NCBI RefSeq assembly: GCF_027924605.1
Contig: NZ_AP027042.1
Span: 2,705,524 to 2,769,523, forward strand
Reading direction: 5' to 3'
Length of the DNA: 64,000 bases
Source: Dyella sp. GSA-30
GTDB taxonomy: Bacteria > Pseudomonadota > Gammaproteobacteria > Xanthomonadales > Rhodanobacteraceae
This document shows, in pieces, positions 1 through 8,547 of this stretch. A model generated the notes under the pieces. It did not search any database, was not told the origin of the DNA, and was given only the letters and a program-made list of their open reading frames with translations. Each line of letters begins with the position of its first letter. Position 1 is the stretch's first letter. Both the position numbers and the translations under genes were made by a program.

Positions 1-758
1 CCGCCAGGCGCGCGATAGAGATTGATGTCGTTGCGCGTATGCGCCGCGCCGGTTGTCATGTCGTTGGCGAGCGAGGGGGCGGCATCGGTCGGGTCGAATG
101 CGACCTGGACGGGCTTGTCGGTGCCGCGGCCCGGGCTGATCGTGATACCGACCAGATTGTCGTCCACGCTCAGTGCCGAGGTGGGCATGCCGAACCAGCT
201 TTGCAGGTCGATCGCTTCCCAGCCCGAGCCCATCGACGGTGTCTGAAAATACGTATCGTCGGCGATGAGGTCGCCGGTCACCTTGCGCAAACCGCGTGCG
301 GCCAGCTGTGACGCCAGTTGATCGGCCCAGTCGGCGGTGCTGGCATCGGCGCCCAGGGTCGGGTCGCCCATCCCATAGAGCAGCAGCGGACCATCCAGCT
401 TGCCGGCCTGGATATCGTCCTTGGCCAGCACTTGTGTGGGAATGCGGTAATCGGGCCCCAGGCTGCTCAAGGCCAGCGCGGTGGTGAACAGCTTGGTCGT
501 CGAGGCGGGCTGGAACAACTGGTCGGCGTGATGCACATACAACATGCGACCGCTGTCGAGCGAGACCACCGCGATGCCCCAGTTGGCCGCGGCAAAGCGG
601 GGCTGGGCGATGAACGTGTCGATCTGGACGCCCAAGGGTACGGTGGCGCTGCCATCCGGCTGATCGGCGAAGGCGGGCGCGATCCATGCCAGGGCAGGCA
701 GGATGCCGAGCAAAAGGGCGGCGAAACGGCGGCGCCCGAGGCCTCTGAGCGAAATCAT
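1..758 (-). CDS. dacB: D-alanyl-D-alanine carboxypeptidase/endopeptidase (PBP4 type), 3' part missing
   Basis: Only the first 252 codons are present; the gene runs off the left edge. The protein starts with a signal peptide (about residues 1-31, ending APAFA) and carries the penicillin-binding SxxK motif as S86-T-T-K89, within the PASTTKLFT context typical of peptidase family S13. The following region (TGDLIADDTYF and LSVDDNLVGI) matches the PBP4 inserted domain. PBP4 enzymes trim or cleave peptidoglycan peptide crosslinks in the periplasm. The SxN and KTG motifs should lie beyond the window. Transcription runs away from slyD. Confidence 0.9.
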   Translation of the reverse strand, partial: MISLRGLGRRRFAALLLGILPALAWIAPAFADQPDGSATVPLGVQIDTFIAQPRFAAANWGIAVVSLDSGRMLYVHHADQLFQPASTTKLFTTALALSSLGPDYRIPTQVLAKDDIQAGKLDGPLLLYGMGDPTLGADASTADWADQLASQLAARGLRKVTGDLIADDTYFQTPSMGSGWEAIDLQSWFGMPTSALSVDDNLVGITISPGRGTDKPVQVAFDPTDAAPSLANDMTTGAAHTRNDINLYRAPG

Positions 759-881
759 GACGGGAGTATTCCAGATCGGCCGGGGGCCTGCATGACCGGT
801 CCTGCACATGGGGTCTGTTACGCTTAGCGTTCGCGTCGGCTCGGATGAGCCGGCACCACCAAAGATATGAACGAGAACATC

Positions 882-1364
882 ATGCAGATTGCCCCCCATA
901 GTGTCGTTTCTTTCCACTACACGCTGACCGATGACCAGGGTCAGGTCGTCGACAGCTCGGACGGCCGCGAGCCGCTCACCTATCTGCAGGGCAGCGGCCA
1001 GATCGTGCCGGGCCTGGAGAAGGCGATGGAGGGTCGTCAGGCCGGTGACCAGTTCAAGGTCGACGTGCCCGCCGCCGAAGGCTATGGCGAGCGTCACGAG
1101 GAACTGGTGCAGGAAGTGCCGCGCGAAGCGTTCCAGGGCGTGGCCGATATCCAGCCCGGCATGCAGTTCCAGGGACGTGGCCCGCAGGGCGTCATCAATG
1201 TCACCGTGACCGCCGTCGACGGCGAAACCGTGCATATCGACGGTAACCATCCGTTGGCCGGCCAGACCCTGCATTTTGCGATCGAAGTGACCAGCGTGCG
1301 TGAGTCTTCCCAGGAAGAGCGCGAGCATGGCCACGTGCATGGCGAAGGCGGCCATCACCACTAA
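882..1364 (+). CDS. slyD: FKBP-type peptidyl-prolyl isomerase, SlyD family
   Basis: A protein of 160 residues with the FKBP fold split by an insert-in-flap chaperone domain (about residues 70-120), as in SlyD. The C-terminus is histidine-rich (HGHVHGEGGHHH), the metal-binding tail that delivers nickel in relatives. It acts as a cytoplasmic prolyl isomerase and folding helper. An in-frame ATG lies at 867. I prefer 882 because MQIAPHSVV aligns with the usual SlyD N-terminus and a partial Shine-Dalgarno GAGAA precedes it. A terminator hairpin follows. Confidence 0.9.
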   Translation: MQIAPHSVVSFHYTLTDDQGQVVDSSDGREPLTYLQGSGQIVPGLEKAMEGRQAGDQFKVDVPAAEGYGERHEELVQEVPREAFQGVADIQPGMQFQGRGPQGVINVTVTAVDGETVHIDGNHPLAGQTLHFAIEVTSVRESSQEEREHGHVHGEGGHHH

Positions 1365-1389
1365 GCTTCAGTGCCTGGTGCTTGAAAGA

Positions 1390-1416
1390 CGCCCGGCCAT
1401 GCGCCGGGCGTTCTCT
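1390..1416 (+). terminator. rho-independent terminator of slyD
   Basis: Perfect 8-bp stem CGCCCGGC/GCCGGGCG (1390-1397 and 1403-1410) with a 5-nt loop, followed by a short pyrimidine tract TTCTCT. It lies 25 bases after the slyD stop. Confidence 0.65.
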
Positions 1417-1431
1417 ATCTGAGGGGATTGA

Positions 1432-2613
1432 ATGCAGGGACGCTTACGTATCGCCATCGTCGGTTATGGCACGGCCGGTCAGGCCGCCGCGCTTTTCCTG
1501 AGCGCGCAAGGTCATCGCCTCAGTATTTTCGAGCAGGCACCCGTGCTGGGGCCGGTCGGTGCGGGCTTCTTGCTGCAGCCGACCGGGTTGGGCGTGCTCG
1601 ATCGGCTGGGCTTGAGCAAGCCGATACTCGAACGGGGTCAGCGCATCGAGCGCCTCTACGGGGCAACGCCGAAAGGCCGCAGCGTGATGGACATGAGCTA
1701 TCGGGACCATGCGCCCGATTGCTTTGGCCTCGGGCTGACGCGTGGCAGCCTGTTTGGTGTACTGCACGATGCTTATGCCGACGCGTCAGAGATTGCTGTC
1801 GGTACGCGCATCGACGCCATCGATAGTGGAGATACGCTTCTCGATAGCGAGGGGCGCAAGCATGGCCCGTTCGATCTTATCGTGGTCGCCGATGGCGCCC
1901 ACTCGCGTCTGCGCGGACTCCACCCGAACAACATAAAGCGACAGAAGCTCTATCCATGGGGCGCCTTGTGGTGCCTGCTTCCAGCCGAATCCTGGGCCTA
2001 TCCCGATCAATTGCAGCAGCGCTACGCGGGTACGCGCGAAATGATCGGCATGCTGCCGGTCGGGCAACGTACGGAGCATGCAGGGCGCTGGTTGACGTTC
2101 TATTTCAGTGTGCCCGGCGAGCAGCTCGACCACTTCGACGCGGCCGCACTGGCGCAGTTGCGAGAGCGCGTGGCGGCACTTTGGCCTGAGGTGGAGCCCT
2201 TGCTGGCGACGATTGCGGCGCCTGAGCAGATGCATCGCGCCCGCTATCGCGATGTGTTGTTGCGCGAACCGGCACAAGGAAAGGTCGTGTATATCGGCGA
2301 TGCCGCGCACGCGATGAGCCCGCAGTTGGGCCAGGGTGTGAACATGGCTTTGCTCGACGCCGAAACGTTGGCCGATGCGTTGGCGCAATCGCCAAGCACT
2401 GATGACGCGCTAATGGCGTATCGCGATCGTCGTCGCGCGCATCTGGCGATCTACCAGCGCCTGAGTCGCTGGCTGACACCGTGGTTTCAGTCCGAGCGCA
2501 ACAGCCTGGCCGGGGTGCGCGATCTCGGTTTCGGTCCGCTGGGAAGGTTCGCACTGACACGCGGGCACATGCTGCGCATTCTTACGGGAACCAAACAGAG
2601 CTGGTGGCACTGA
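1432..2613 (+). CDS. FAD-dependent monooxygenase (UbiH/salicylate hydroxylase type)
   Basis: A protein of 393 residues. An N-terminal Rossmann fold with GYGTAG (residues 11-16) binds the FAD ADP moiety. A second FAD motif, YIGDAAHAMSPQLGQG near residue 285, is the GD motif of class A flavoprotein aromatic hydroxylases. The family hydroxylates aromatic or related substrates with NAD(P)H and O2, but the substrate cannot be told from sequence. The start is backed by GAGGGG seven bases upstream. It stands alone between a terminator and convergent pldA. Confidence 0.85.
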   Translation: MQGRLRIAIVGYGTAGQAAALFLSAQGHRLSIFEQAPVLGPVGAGFLLQPTGLGVLDRLGLSKPILERGQRIERLYGATPKGRSVMDMSYRDHAPDCFGLGLTRGSLFGVLHDAYADASEIAVGTRIDAIDSGDTLLDSEGRKHGPFDLIVVADGAHSRLRGLHPNNIKRQKLYPWGALWCLLPAESWAYPDQLQQRYAGTREMIGMLPVGQRTEHAGRWLTFYFSVPGEQLDHFDAAALAQLRERVAALWPEVEPLLATIAAPEQMHRARYRDVLLREPAQGKVVYIGDAAHAMSPQLGQGVNMALLDAETLADALAQSPSTDDALMAYRDRRRAHLAIYQRLSRWLTPWFQSERNSLAGVRDLGFGPLGRFALTRGHMLRILTGTKQSWWH

Positions 2614-2632
2614 CTCGCCACCAGCCCCGCAC

Positions 2633-3724
2633 TCAGTACCAATCCAGCAACGACACGCCGACGCCCAGGTAGGTGGCATTGTGGTTGTAATCGATCAGGC
2701 TTTCGCCATAACCCTTGAACAGTTCCGTATAGCCGCGCAGGTTGCCGATCAGCGGGAAGCTCCAGGTGAACTGCCCGGCACCATGGCTGCGACTGCCGCC
2801 GCGTAGCGAGTGGCGCAACATCAGGCCAAACTCCTGGCCGTTCCATTCATGGATGATCTGCATGTCCATGCGGCCCATGTAGTCGCTGATATTGGGGTTA
2901 TCGTCGGTCTTGCTGTCCTCGGGAACACGCCACCAGGGGCGGAACATCACCACCCAGTCGTCGCGCTCGAAACCGAAGTTGGCGATCACCCGATTCCAGC
3001 TGCGCGAGAGCGGATTGGATCGGCCGTTCGATTGGTGATTGAAGCCGATGCCTGCCAAGCGCCCATCCCAGCCCAGCACCGAATAATCGGTGTTGAACAT
3101 CAACATGGCTTCGGGTTCGTAGTTGGTTTCGCGGAAGGGCCGCGAGATCTGCGAGTTGTAGACCTGCCAGCGCGAGGATTGTGTGTAACCCACCCACAGG
3201 TCGCCGTTCTCGCCGAAGATGTTCTGCCAGACCTTGGTCTTCAGGCTCAGCTGAAACTTCGCTTCGACATTCTGCAATTGTTGCGGCGAGGTGACGTTGT
3301 TATCCGGGTTGGGGCTGCTTGGCTGGTCGTTCTGATTGCTGGTCGCAAACACCGGCATCACATAGACCGGCTTGTAGCCGCGGATATTGAACGTGCCCAG
3401 CTTGCTGTCGGGCGATAACTCCCAGCGCGAGTCGAGCAAGGAAAGCGGCTTGGACACTTCGCTGTTGCCGCTCGCTACCACTATTTTGTGGTCGCTGCGG
3501 TCCTTGGCGAAGATGCCCGGTATCTCGGTACTTTCGTCCTTGCGCTTTTGCGCGGCCGGCAGATTGTCGCGACCGGTGGCATGGTCATAGCAGGCCAGTC
3601 GCTGTGCATCGCTTTCGATGCCGGTACAGGCACGGATATCCAGCGGATTGGGGTTTTGGGCGTGGGCGGTATGCATCGCACAGGCAAGCATCCCCGCCGA
3701 TACGATGGCAGTCGTTCGCTTCAT
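2633..3724 (-). CDS. pldA: outer-membrane phospholipase A
   Basis: A protein of 363 residues with a signal peptide (cut after MHTAHA). The conserved OMPLA segment GFNHQSNGRS is present, giving catalytic His230 and Ser232 in a beta-barrel domain that fills roughly the last 260 residues. OMPLA is a calcium-dependent dimer that removes phospholipids from the outer leaflet of a stressed outer membrane. The N-terminal extension (ACTGIESDAQRLACYD) with two cysteines is common in Xanthomonadales homologues. AAGGAG precedes the start. Confidence 0.93.
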   Translation of the reverse strand: MKRTTAIVSAGMLACAMHTAHAQNPNPLDIRACTGIESDAQRLACYDHATGRDNLPAAQKRKDESTEIPGIFAKDRSDHKIVVASGNSEVSKPLSLLDSRWELSPDSKLGTFNIRGYKPVYVMPVFATSNQNDQPSSPNPDNNVTSPQQLQNVEAKFQLSLKTKVWQNIFGENGDLWVGYTQSSRWQVYNSQISRPFRETNYEPEAMLMFNTDYSVLGWDGRLAGIGFNHQSNGRSNPLSRSWNRVIANFGFERDDWVVMFRPWWRVPEDSKTDDNPNISDYMGRMDMQIIHEWNGQEFGLMLRHSLRGGSRSHGAGQFTWSFPLIGNLRGYTELFKGYGESLIDYNHNATYLGVGVSLLDWY

Positions 3725-3798
3725 CAGCTGCTGCTCCTTGAATCCCCTCAGGGGGCGCGAGCCTCGGAGTCTAACGCGTCGTCAGCTGGTCTCACAAA

Positions 3799-3825
3799 GA
3801 AAGCGCCGGTATGGCCGGCGCTTTC
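3799..3825 (-). terminator. bidirectional hairpin terminator downstream of the EF-hand gene
   Basis: Perfect 11-bp stem GAAAGCGCCGG/CCGGCGCTTTC with a 5-nt loop (TATGG). It sits 36 bases past the stop of the minus-strand EF-hand gene and before pldA, so it probably insulates the two genes. Confidence 0.7.
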
Positions 3826-3861
3826 TGTGCAGCTCATCGCATCCATCGAATCAGACGTGCA

Positions 3862-4401
3862 TCACTTCTTCACCCAGGCTTCGTATTCGCTCTTGCTGAT
3901 ACGGCCGTCGTGATTGCGGTCGGCGTATTTGAAGTCATTGGCGAGCAGCGGATAGGCCGATGCCTGAGATTCCGAGATCGACTTGCCGCCATTGGCCAGC
4001 TGCTCGAAGCTCGGTGCCGGCCCCGATGCTACCGGTGGCATGGACGAATTCACCCTTGCCGGTTGACCCTTGTCGGTGATCGTCTGCGTGGTGGATTGGC
4101 CCGGTTGCGGGGGAGGCGGCGGTGGCGGCTGCATCTGCTGCTGATCGCCAGAACTCGGCGGGGGAGGAGGTGGAGTTGCCTGCGTCTCCATCTGCTGCGG
4201 ATCGGTCGATCCCGGCGGCGGAGGCGGTGGCGTGACCGATTGACCCTGCGGCGGCGGAGGCGGCGGCATCAGCGGTTGAGATTGCGGCTGCGGTGGTGTC
4301 GGCGGCTGTTGCGGCATGGATTGATCCTGTGCCCACAACGTTCCGGCAAACTGCAGCGAGCCGATCGCCAGAGCCGATAAGAGCATCTTTGAATGTTTCA
4401 T
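3862..4401 (-). CDS. secreted polyproline EF-hand protein
   Basis: A protein of 179 residues. A signal peptide (about residues 1-25, ending GTLWA) is followed by a low-complexity Pro/Gln region with at least four runs of six or seven prolines. The C-terminus carries one canonical EF-hand loop, [12 protein letters not shown], which should bind calcium. The start at 4401 has a strong ribosome site (GGAG); a longer frame to 4470 lacks one. Such proline runs are known to depend on elongation factor P. Function unknown; probably a periplasmic calcium-responsive protein. Confidence 0.85.
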   Translation of the reverse strand: MKHSKMLLSALAIGSLQFAGTLWAQDQSMPQQPPTPPQPQSQPLMPPPPPPQGQSVTPPPPPPGSTDPQQMETQATPPPPPPSSGDQQQMQPPPPPPPQPGQSTTQTITDKGQPARVNSSMPPVASGPAPSFEQLANGGKSISESQASAYPLLANDFKYADRNHDGRISKSEYEAWVKK

Positions 4402-4528
4402 CGTCGTCGCTCCGTGCCAGAATGCTGGCCTGTGAACTAGAGAGTTCATGCTGACGGATCGGAAGTGCATGCAACGTGTCCTCGGCAGCGCTGGATAAAC
4501 GCAAGCTCAACAAACGCATCGAGGCCAC

Positions 4529-5815
4529 GTGAAGTCATCGTTATCGTTGCATCAGCCTTCAGCGAATTCGTTTCCTGGTTTGAGCATTCAACAGGCACGT
4601 TGCCTGCAACTTGTCGCACAGGGCCTGCTTAAACCGTTGGGAAAGCGTACGCGGCGCGAGGACGTGGTGACTGCGATCGAACGCATGCGTCTTTTGCAGA
4701 TCGACAGCATTCATGTGATTGCACGCAGCCCATACATGGTGCTGCATTCGCGCCTGGGAGCCTACGATCCGCAATGGCTCGACGATGCGCTCGAGCAAGG
4801 GCGCATCGTGGAGTGTTGGGCGCACGAAGCCTGTTTCGTGCCCGCATCCGACATCGCCTTGCATCGTGACTGGCGTTCACAACGTGGCATGCATTGGGCA
4901 TACAAGAACGCAGAGCGCATGCAACGCGAACATCGTGTGGGCATGGACGACGTGCTGGCACATATCCGTGCCAAGGGCGCCGTTCGTACCGCTGATTTCA
5001 CCGAAGGCGAGCGTCCGAGCGGCGCCTCCGGCTGGTGGTCGTGGAAGCCGGAGAAGCGCTGGCTGGAAGCGTGGTTTGCGTTGGGTGAGTTAATGGTGAC
5101 GCGGCGGGAGCGATTTCAGCGTGTCTACGATCTGGCCGAACGCGTGCTCGAAAAGCTCGATCCGCCGTTCGATGCCGCGGCTTCAGCCCTGGATCATCCC
5201 AGTTTGCGTCGACGTTTTATTCTCGACGCGGTGCGCGCGTTGGGTGTCACTCAGGCGCGCTGGATTGCCGATTACTATCGTCTGAAACCCGCGGTGACCG
5301 AGCGGGAGTTGGCGCCGCTGTGCGCCGAAGGCGAGATCATCGAAGTTCGCGTCGACGGCTGGCCGGTAGCCGGTTATGTCCATCGCGATCACGCGTCGTC
5401 ACTTGAGCAAGCCAGCCGGGGCAGGTTGCGCGCAAGCCACACGGCCTTGTTGTCGCCGTTCGATCCGCTGGTTTGGGATCGCGCACGTGCCTTGGCGATG
5501 TTCGACTTCGAGTACACGATCGAGTGCTATACGCCGCCGGCCAAGCGTACCTATGGTTATTACGTCCTGCCGATCCTGCATCGGGGCAAGCTGATTGGGC
5601 GCCTGGATGCGAAGGCGCATCGTGCCGAGGAGATGTTCGAGGTCAAAGTGCTTTACCTCGAACCTGGCGTCGAGGTGGATGAACGTCTGGTCGACGAACT
5701 GGCTGAGGCCATCCAGCTGACGGCGCGCTGGCATGCAACGCCCAAGGTGCGCATCGCGCGTTCGCGGCCGGCTGGTTTTGCTGCGGCGTTGCGTCGGCGC
5801 TTGGCCGGGGCTTGA
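4529..5815 (+). CDS. crosslink-repair DNA glycosylase family protein (YcaQ/AlkX-like)
   Basis: A protein of 428 residues of the winged-helix YcaQ family (HTH_42). The family's catalytic Q-x-D motif is seen as Q57-I-D59 in RLLQIDSIHVIARSPY. Escherichia coli YcaQ (AlkX) unhooks interstrand DNA crosslinks and excises N7-alkylguanine. Length is close to the usual value of about 400. The start codon is GTG. The N-terminal 20 residues are poorly conserved in such families, so a later start is possible. Followed by a REP doublet. Confidence 0.85.
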   Translation: MKSSLSLHQPSANSFPGLSIQQARCLQLVAQGLLKPLGKRTRREDVVTAIERMRLLQIDSIHVIARSPYMVLHSRLGAYDPQWLDDALEQGRIVECWAHEACFVPASDIALHRDWRSQRGMHWAYKNAERMQREHRVGMDDVLAHIRAKGAVRTADFTEGERPSGASGWWSWKPEKRWLEAWFALGELMVTRRERFQRVYDLAERVLEKLDPPFDAAASALDHPSLRRRFILDAVRALGVTQARWIADYYRLKPAVTERELAPLCAEGEIIEVRVDGWPVAGYVHRDHASSLEQASRGRLRASHTALLSPFDPLVWDRARALAMFDFEYTIECYTPPAKRTYGYYVLPILHRGKLIGRLDAKAHRAEEMFEVKVLYLEPGVEVDERLVDELAEAIQLTARWHATPKVRIARSRPAGFAAALRRRLAGA

Positions 5816-5826
5816 GGGATTAAAAG

Positions 5827-5963
5827 CCCCCCCTCACCCCAACCCTCGCCCCCGGCATAGCCAGGGGAGAGGGAGTCGACTGAGGTGAACTTCGGTATTT
5901 CGCACTTGCGTAACCTGCCCCTTCTCCCCTGGCTATGCCGGGGAGAGGGCTGGGGTGAGGGGG
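5827..5963. repeat. REP doublet of the CCCTCACCCCAACCCTC family
   Basis: Two inverted arms (about 5827-5873 and 5918-5963) each carry CCCTCACCCCAACCCTC or its complement next to a GC-rich hairpin (CCCCTGGCTATGCCGGGG). The arrangement equals the doublet at 21211-21350. It lies between two convergent genes. Confidence 0.75.
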
Positions 5964-5995
5964 CACAACAGGCGATGCGAAGCGAGCCTGCAGCT

Positions 5996-6457
5996 TTATT
6001 GGCCGCCGCCATTTACCACAGCCCCACCGCTACAGGATTTGCCATGCAGCACCTGATGCAGCTGGTTGGCCAGGGCGACACAGCGCGTGCCCAATTGAGG
6101 CCGCATGTCGGGATCCTGGGAATCTTCGATCAGGCTATGGCGCATCTGGTCGTAGCGGCTTTCAATCTGGTCGGGCGCGTAGATACCGGCAGCCCGGTGG
6201 CAGGCGACATAGCTGGCCAGGTAGTCGTCGCAGGCGGCAATGCCCGTCTTGGCCGGCAGGTCCGAGGACATTTCCGGCTGGGCTGGTGCCGTCGGCCTCG
6301 GTCTGGTTGAGGCACCGGAACGAGCGCTCGCGCCGGTCACCGTGGTGTGTGTGCTGCCGGTGGAGGAGGTATGGCGGGCGGGTTTGTCCGCACAGCCGGC
6401 CACGGTCAGGCCAGCGATGAGCGCCAACAAGGCAAGTCGAGCTGAGGAAGTGAACAT
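5996..6457 (-). CDS. putative Cys-rich lipoprotein of unknown function
   Basis: A protein of 153 residues. The N-terminus MFTSSARLALLALIAG ends in a lipobox (LTVAGC), so it is probably lipidated. A Ser/Thr/Pro-rich linker (residues 25-60) leads to a compact C-terminal domain with four cysteines spaced C-x9-C and later C-x17-C, which could form two disulfides in the periplasm. The start at 6457 has AGGAG eight bases upstream; the frame is open further up to 6526 without a ribosome site. I do not recognise the family. Confidence 0.75.
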   Translation of the reverse strand: MFTSSARLALLALIAGLTVAGCADKPARHTSSTGSTHTTVTGASARSGASTRPRPTAPAQPEMSSDLPAKTGIAACDDYLASYVACHRAAGIYAPDQIESRYDQMRHSLIEDSQDPDMRPQLGTRCVALANQLHQVLHGKSCSGGAVVNGGGQ

Positions 6458-6628
6458 GCGCGCGCTCCTGCGTAGCGGTGGATGCTTTGGCGGCGTCAGC
6501 ATACCTGTCGCCGCCCTGTCGGCCACTAAACTATGCTCGTGGTAAAGGAAAACTGAAGGAAAACCTGTCGCACGAACGTGTTTAGACCGATCTTAAGCCG
6601 ATCCAAGTCTCGTTATCGCATAAATAAA

Positions 6629-6657
6629 TTCGCAATGGCGCGAATCTGGGCTATGAT
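6629..6657 (+). promoter_or_regulatory. predicted sigma-70 promoter of the first cold-shock gene
   Basis: -35 TTCGCA (6629-6634), a 17-base spacer and -10 TATGAT (6652-6657). A start near 6665 would give a leader of about 160 bases. The -10 and downstream CTGTGT are kept at the same spacing in front of the second cold-shock gene (TATGCT at 7159-7164). Confidence 0.55.
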
Positions 6658-6664
6658 TCGCTAG

Positions 6665-6826
6665 CTGTGTTTGCCAGGGGTCACCAGAGTTTTGTGACCC
6701 GATGCCTCAGATCTGCGATCTGCCTCATCGCCTCACCCCTAGGGTTTCCTTAGCACACCAGTAAGCCGTCCGGGCCGTATTTTGTGGTTCGGACTGAGTC
6801 TTTCTATACCTTTAGGAGTGTTTTAC
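6665..6826 (+). promoter_or_regulatory. structured 5' leader of the first cold-shock mRNA
   Basis: The gene-free stretch 6458-6826 holds the promoter and a leader of about 160 bases, the same size as the temperature-sensing leader of E. coli cspA. Visible hairpins are GGGTCAC/GTGACCC (6678-6700) and CAGATC/GATCTG (6708-6722). AGGAG lies nine bases before the ATG. Blocks CTGTGTxTGC, CATCGCCTCACCC and CCAGTAAG recur in the leader at 7165-7321. Role in thermosensing is inferred. Confidence 0.5.
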
Positions 6827-7036
6827 ATGTCAGATCGTCAGATCGGTACCGTCAAGTGGTTCAACGATGCCAAGGGTTTCGGCTTCATCAGCCGTGACAA
6901 TGGCCCGGATGTTTTCGTGCATTTCCGCGCGATCCAGGGCAATGGCTTCAAGAGCCTCGCCGAAGGCCAGAAGGTTAGCTTCAAGGTCGTGCAGGGCCAG
7001 AAGGGCCTGCAGGCAGACGAAGTCAACGTCGCCTGA
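6827..7036 (+). CDS. cold-shock protein (CspA family)
   Basis: A protein of 69 residues with both nucleic-acid-binding motifs, KGFGFI (RNP1) and VFVHF (RNP2), and the GTVKWFN start of CspA proteins. It is a single OB-fold RNA chaperone that melts mRNA structure. The frame is open upstream to 6782, but the ATG at 6827 follows AGGAG and matches family length. A strong terminator follows, so it is monocistronic. It is a close paralogue of the gene 286 bases downstream. Confidence 0.95.
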   Translation: MSDRQIGTVKWFNDAKGFGFISRDNGPDVFVHFRAIQGNGFKSLAEGQKVSFKVVQGQKGLQADEVNVA

Positions 7037-7056
7037 GCTAGCTCAAAAGTTGTAAG

Positions 7057-7088
7057 AAAAAGCCGGGCAGCAATGCCTGGCTTTTTTT
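7057..7088 (+). terminator. terminator of the first cold-shock gene
   Basis: Stem AGCCGGGCA/TGCCTGGCT (one G-U pair) at 7061-7081, flanked by A5 on the 5' side and T7 on the 3' side. Confidence 0.85.
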
Positions 7089-7158
7089 ATGACCAAATGT
7101 GAAGACGATTAATTGCACAAATAATCGGCCAATACCCACTTGTAATCCGAAAATCCGT

Positions 7159-7321
7159 TATGCTGGGGCCACTGTGTCTGCTAGGTCACGTGCGTGCCCC
7201 GATGTTCGGTTCCACAGAATCCTCACATCGCCTCACCCGAATTCCTGCATGCCCAGTAAGTCGTCGGCCAGAGGGGAGGCTGACTTGTCTCAGTATCGAG
7301 AAGAGTCGGAGTGAGTGAGTC
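7159..7321 (+). promoter_or_regulatory. promoter -10 and leader of the second cold-shock gene
   Basis: TATGCT at 7159-7164 is followed, at the same spacing as in the first gene, by CTGTGTCTGCTAGGTCAC, then CATCGCCTCACCC and CCCAGTAAGTCGTC. The leader is about 150 bases. No good -35 is visible. The leader lacks the GGGTCAC hairpin of the first copy. Confidence 0.45.
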
Positions 7322-7531
7322 ATGTCGGATCGTGAGAATGGCACCGTAAAATGGTTCAACGACGCCAAGGGGTTCGGATTCATCAGTCGGGAGAAGGGAG
7401 CGGATGTTTTCGTCCATTTCCGTGCTATCCAGGGCACTGGCTTTAAGTCTCTCAAAGAGGGGCAGAAGGTCAGTTTCAAGGTAGTGCAGGGACAAAAGGG
7501 CGAGCAGGCCGAGGAAGTTCAGCCGCTCTGA
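7322..7531 (+). CDS. cold-shock protein (CspA family), tandem paralogue
   Basis: A protein of 69 residues with KGFGFI and VFVHF RNA-binding motifs, differing from the upstream paralogue at a minority of positions (mainly residues 5-6, 24-27, 39, 45 and the C-terminus, EEVQPL). Same predicted role as an RNA chaperone. It has its own leader and its own terminator, so the pair arose by tandem duplication and each copy is transcribed separately. Confidence 0.95.
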   Translation: MSDRENGTVKWFNDAKGFGFISREKGADVFVHFRAIQGTGFKSLKEGQKVSFKVVQGQKGEQAEEVQPL

Positions 7532-7560
7532 GCGGTAGTTTCCGAAGCTTAGGTTTGTCG

Positions 7561-7598
7561 TTAAAGAAAAGGCCGGCGCTAGCCGGCCTTTTCTTTAA
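7561..7598 (+). terminator. terminator of the second cold-shock gene
   Basis: A perfect 17-bp inverted repeat (7561-7577 and 7582-7598) with loop GCTA. The stem contains GGCCGGC/GCCGGCC flanked by A-rich and T-rich halves, so it works on both strands. Confidence 0.85.
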
Positions 7599-7625
7599 CC
7601 ATAGCCATTGAAGCCGAGAGCCTGC

Positions 7626-8501
7626 GTGCAGCCTGCCGATTCGGACACACCGATACACGAAACTGGATTACCCGTTACTGCCGCCGACGGTGCCACCACA
7701 CAGTTATTGTGGCGTGCGCCGAAGATGCCAGCACATGAAGTGCTCTACTGGATGCCAGCCCTGGGCGTGGCCGCAAAACATTATCTGCCGCTGGCCGATG
7801 CCCTGGCCGCACGCGGTATCGCGGTGGCCATTCATGAATGGCGTGGCATCGGGTCGAGCAATCGCCGCGCCGGTCGCCAGACGGATTGGGCATACCGGCA
7901 ATTGCTGGAGCTGGACATGCCGGCAGGCATCGCCACGGCGCGAAGCCAATGGCCAGACGCGCGGTACTGGATCGGTGGGCACAGTCTCGGTGGCCAGTTG
8001 GCCACGGTGTATGGCGCCCTCCATCCGCAAGCTTTCAGCGGCTTGGCCCTGGTCGCCAGCGGGGCGCCTTACTGGCGCCGGTTCCCGCGATCCTGGCTGA
8101 TCGGCTTGGCCTATGTCGCCGCGCCCTGGCTGGCGCGACTGGTGGGACATCTGCCCGGGCGTCGTATCGGTTTTGGCGGCAACGAAGCGCGTGGCGTGAT
8201 CGACGATTGGGCGCGGACCGGCCGTACCGGGCGATACGCGGCGCGTGACATGGCCGACGATATGGAAGCGAAGCTCGCCGCATTGCATTGGCCGATCCTG
8301 ACGCAGCGCATGCACGACGACTGGTTGGTGCCGGAGACGTCGCTCGACTGGTTGCTCGGCAAGATGCCGCTCGCGTCGCGTCGCTCGTATGTTCTTGCAT
8401 CGAGCGAACTCGGTCATGTGCGCGCGGATCATTTCAGCTGGATGAAAGCGCCCGGCGCCATCGCTGGACATATCGCCGATTGGATCGACAGCGGCACTTG
8501 A
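7626..8501 (+). CDS. alpha/beta hydrolase
   Basis: A protein of about 291 residues with the nucleophile elbow GHSLGG (near residue 120), a late Asp in MHDDWLVP and a His in ELGHVRADHF, a plausible Ser-Asp-His triad. The family includes serine esterases and lipases; the substrate is unknown. The frame also opens with TTG at 7608, but that lies just after a terminator and has no ribosome site. GTG at 7626 follows GAGAG, so I use it with modest confidence. Confidence 0.8.
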   Translation: MQPADSDTPIHETGLPVTAADGATTQLLWRAPKMPAHEVLYWMPALGVAAKHYLPLADALAARGIAVAIHEWRGIGSSNRRAGRQTDWAYRQLLELDMPAGIATARSQWPDARYWIGGHSLGGQLATVYGALHPQAFSGLALVASGAPYWRRFPRSWLIGLAYVAAPWLARLVGHLPGRRIGFGGNEARGVIDDWARTGRTGRYAARDMADDMEAKLAALHWPILTQRMHDDWLVPETSLDWLLGKMPLASRRSYVLASSELGHVRADHFSWMKAPGAIAGHIADWIDSGT

Positions 8502-8547
8502 ACTGGCCGGAAACGAGGGCACTTAGCCGTGATGCCTTTCTTCTGAG

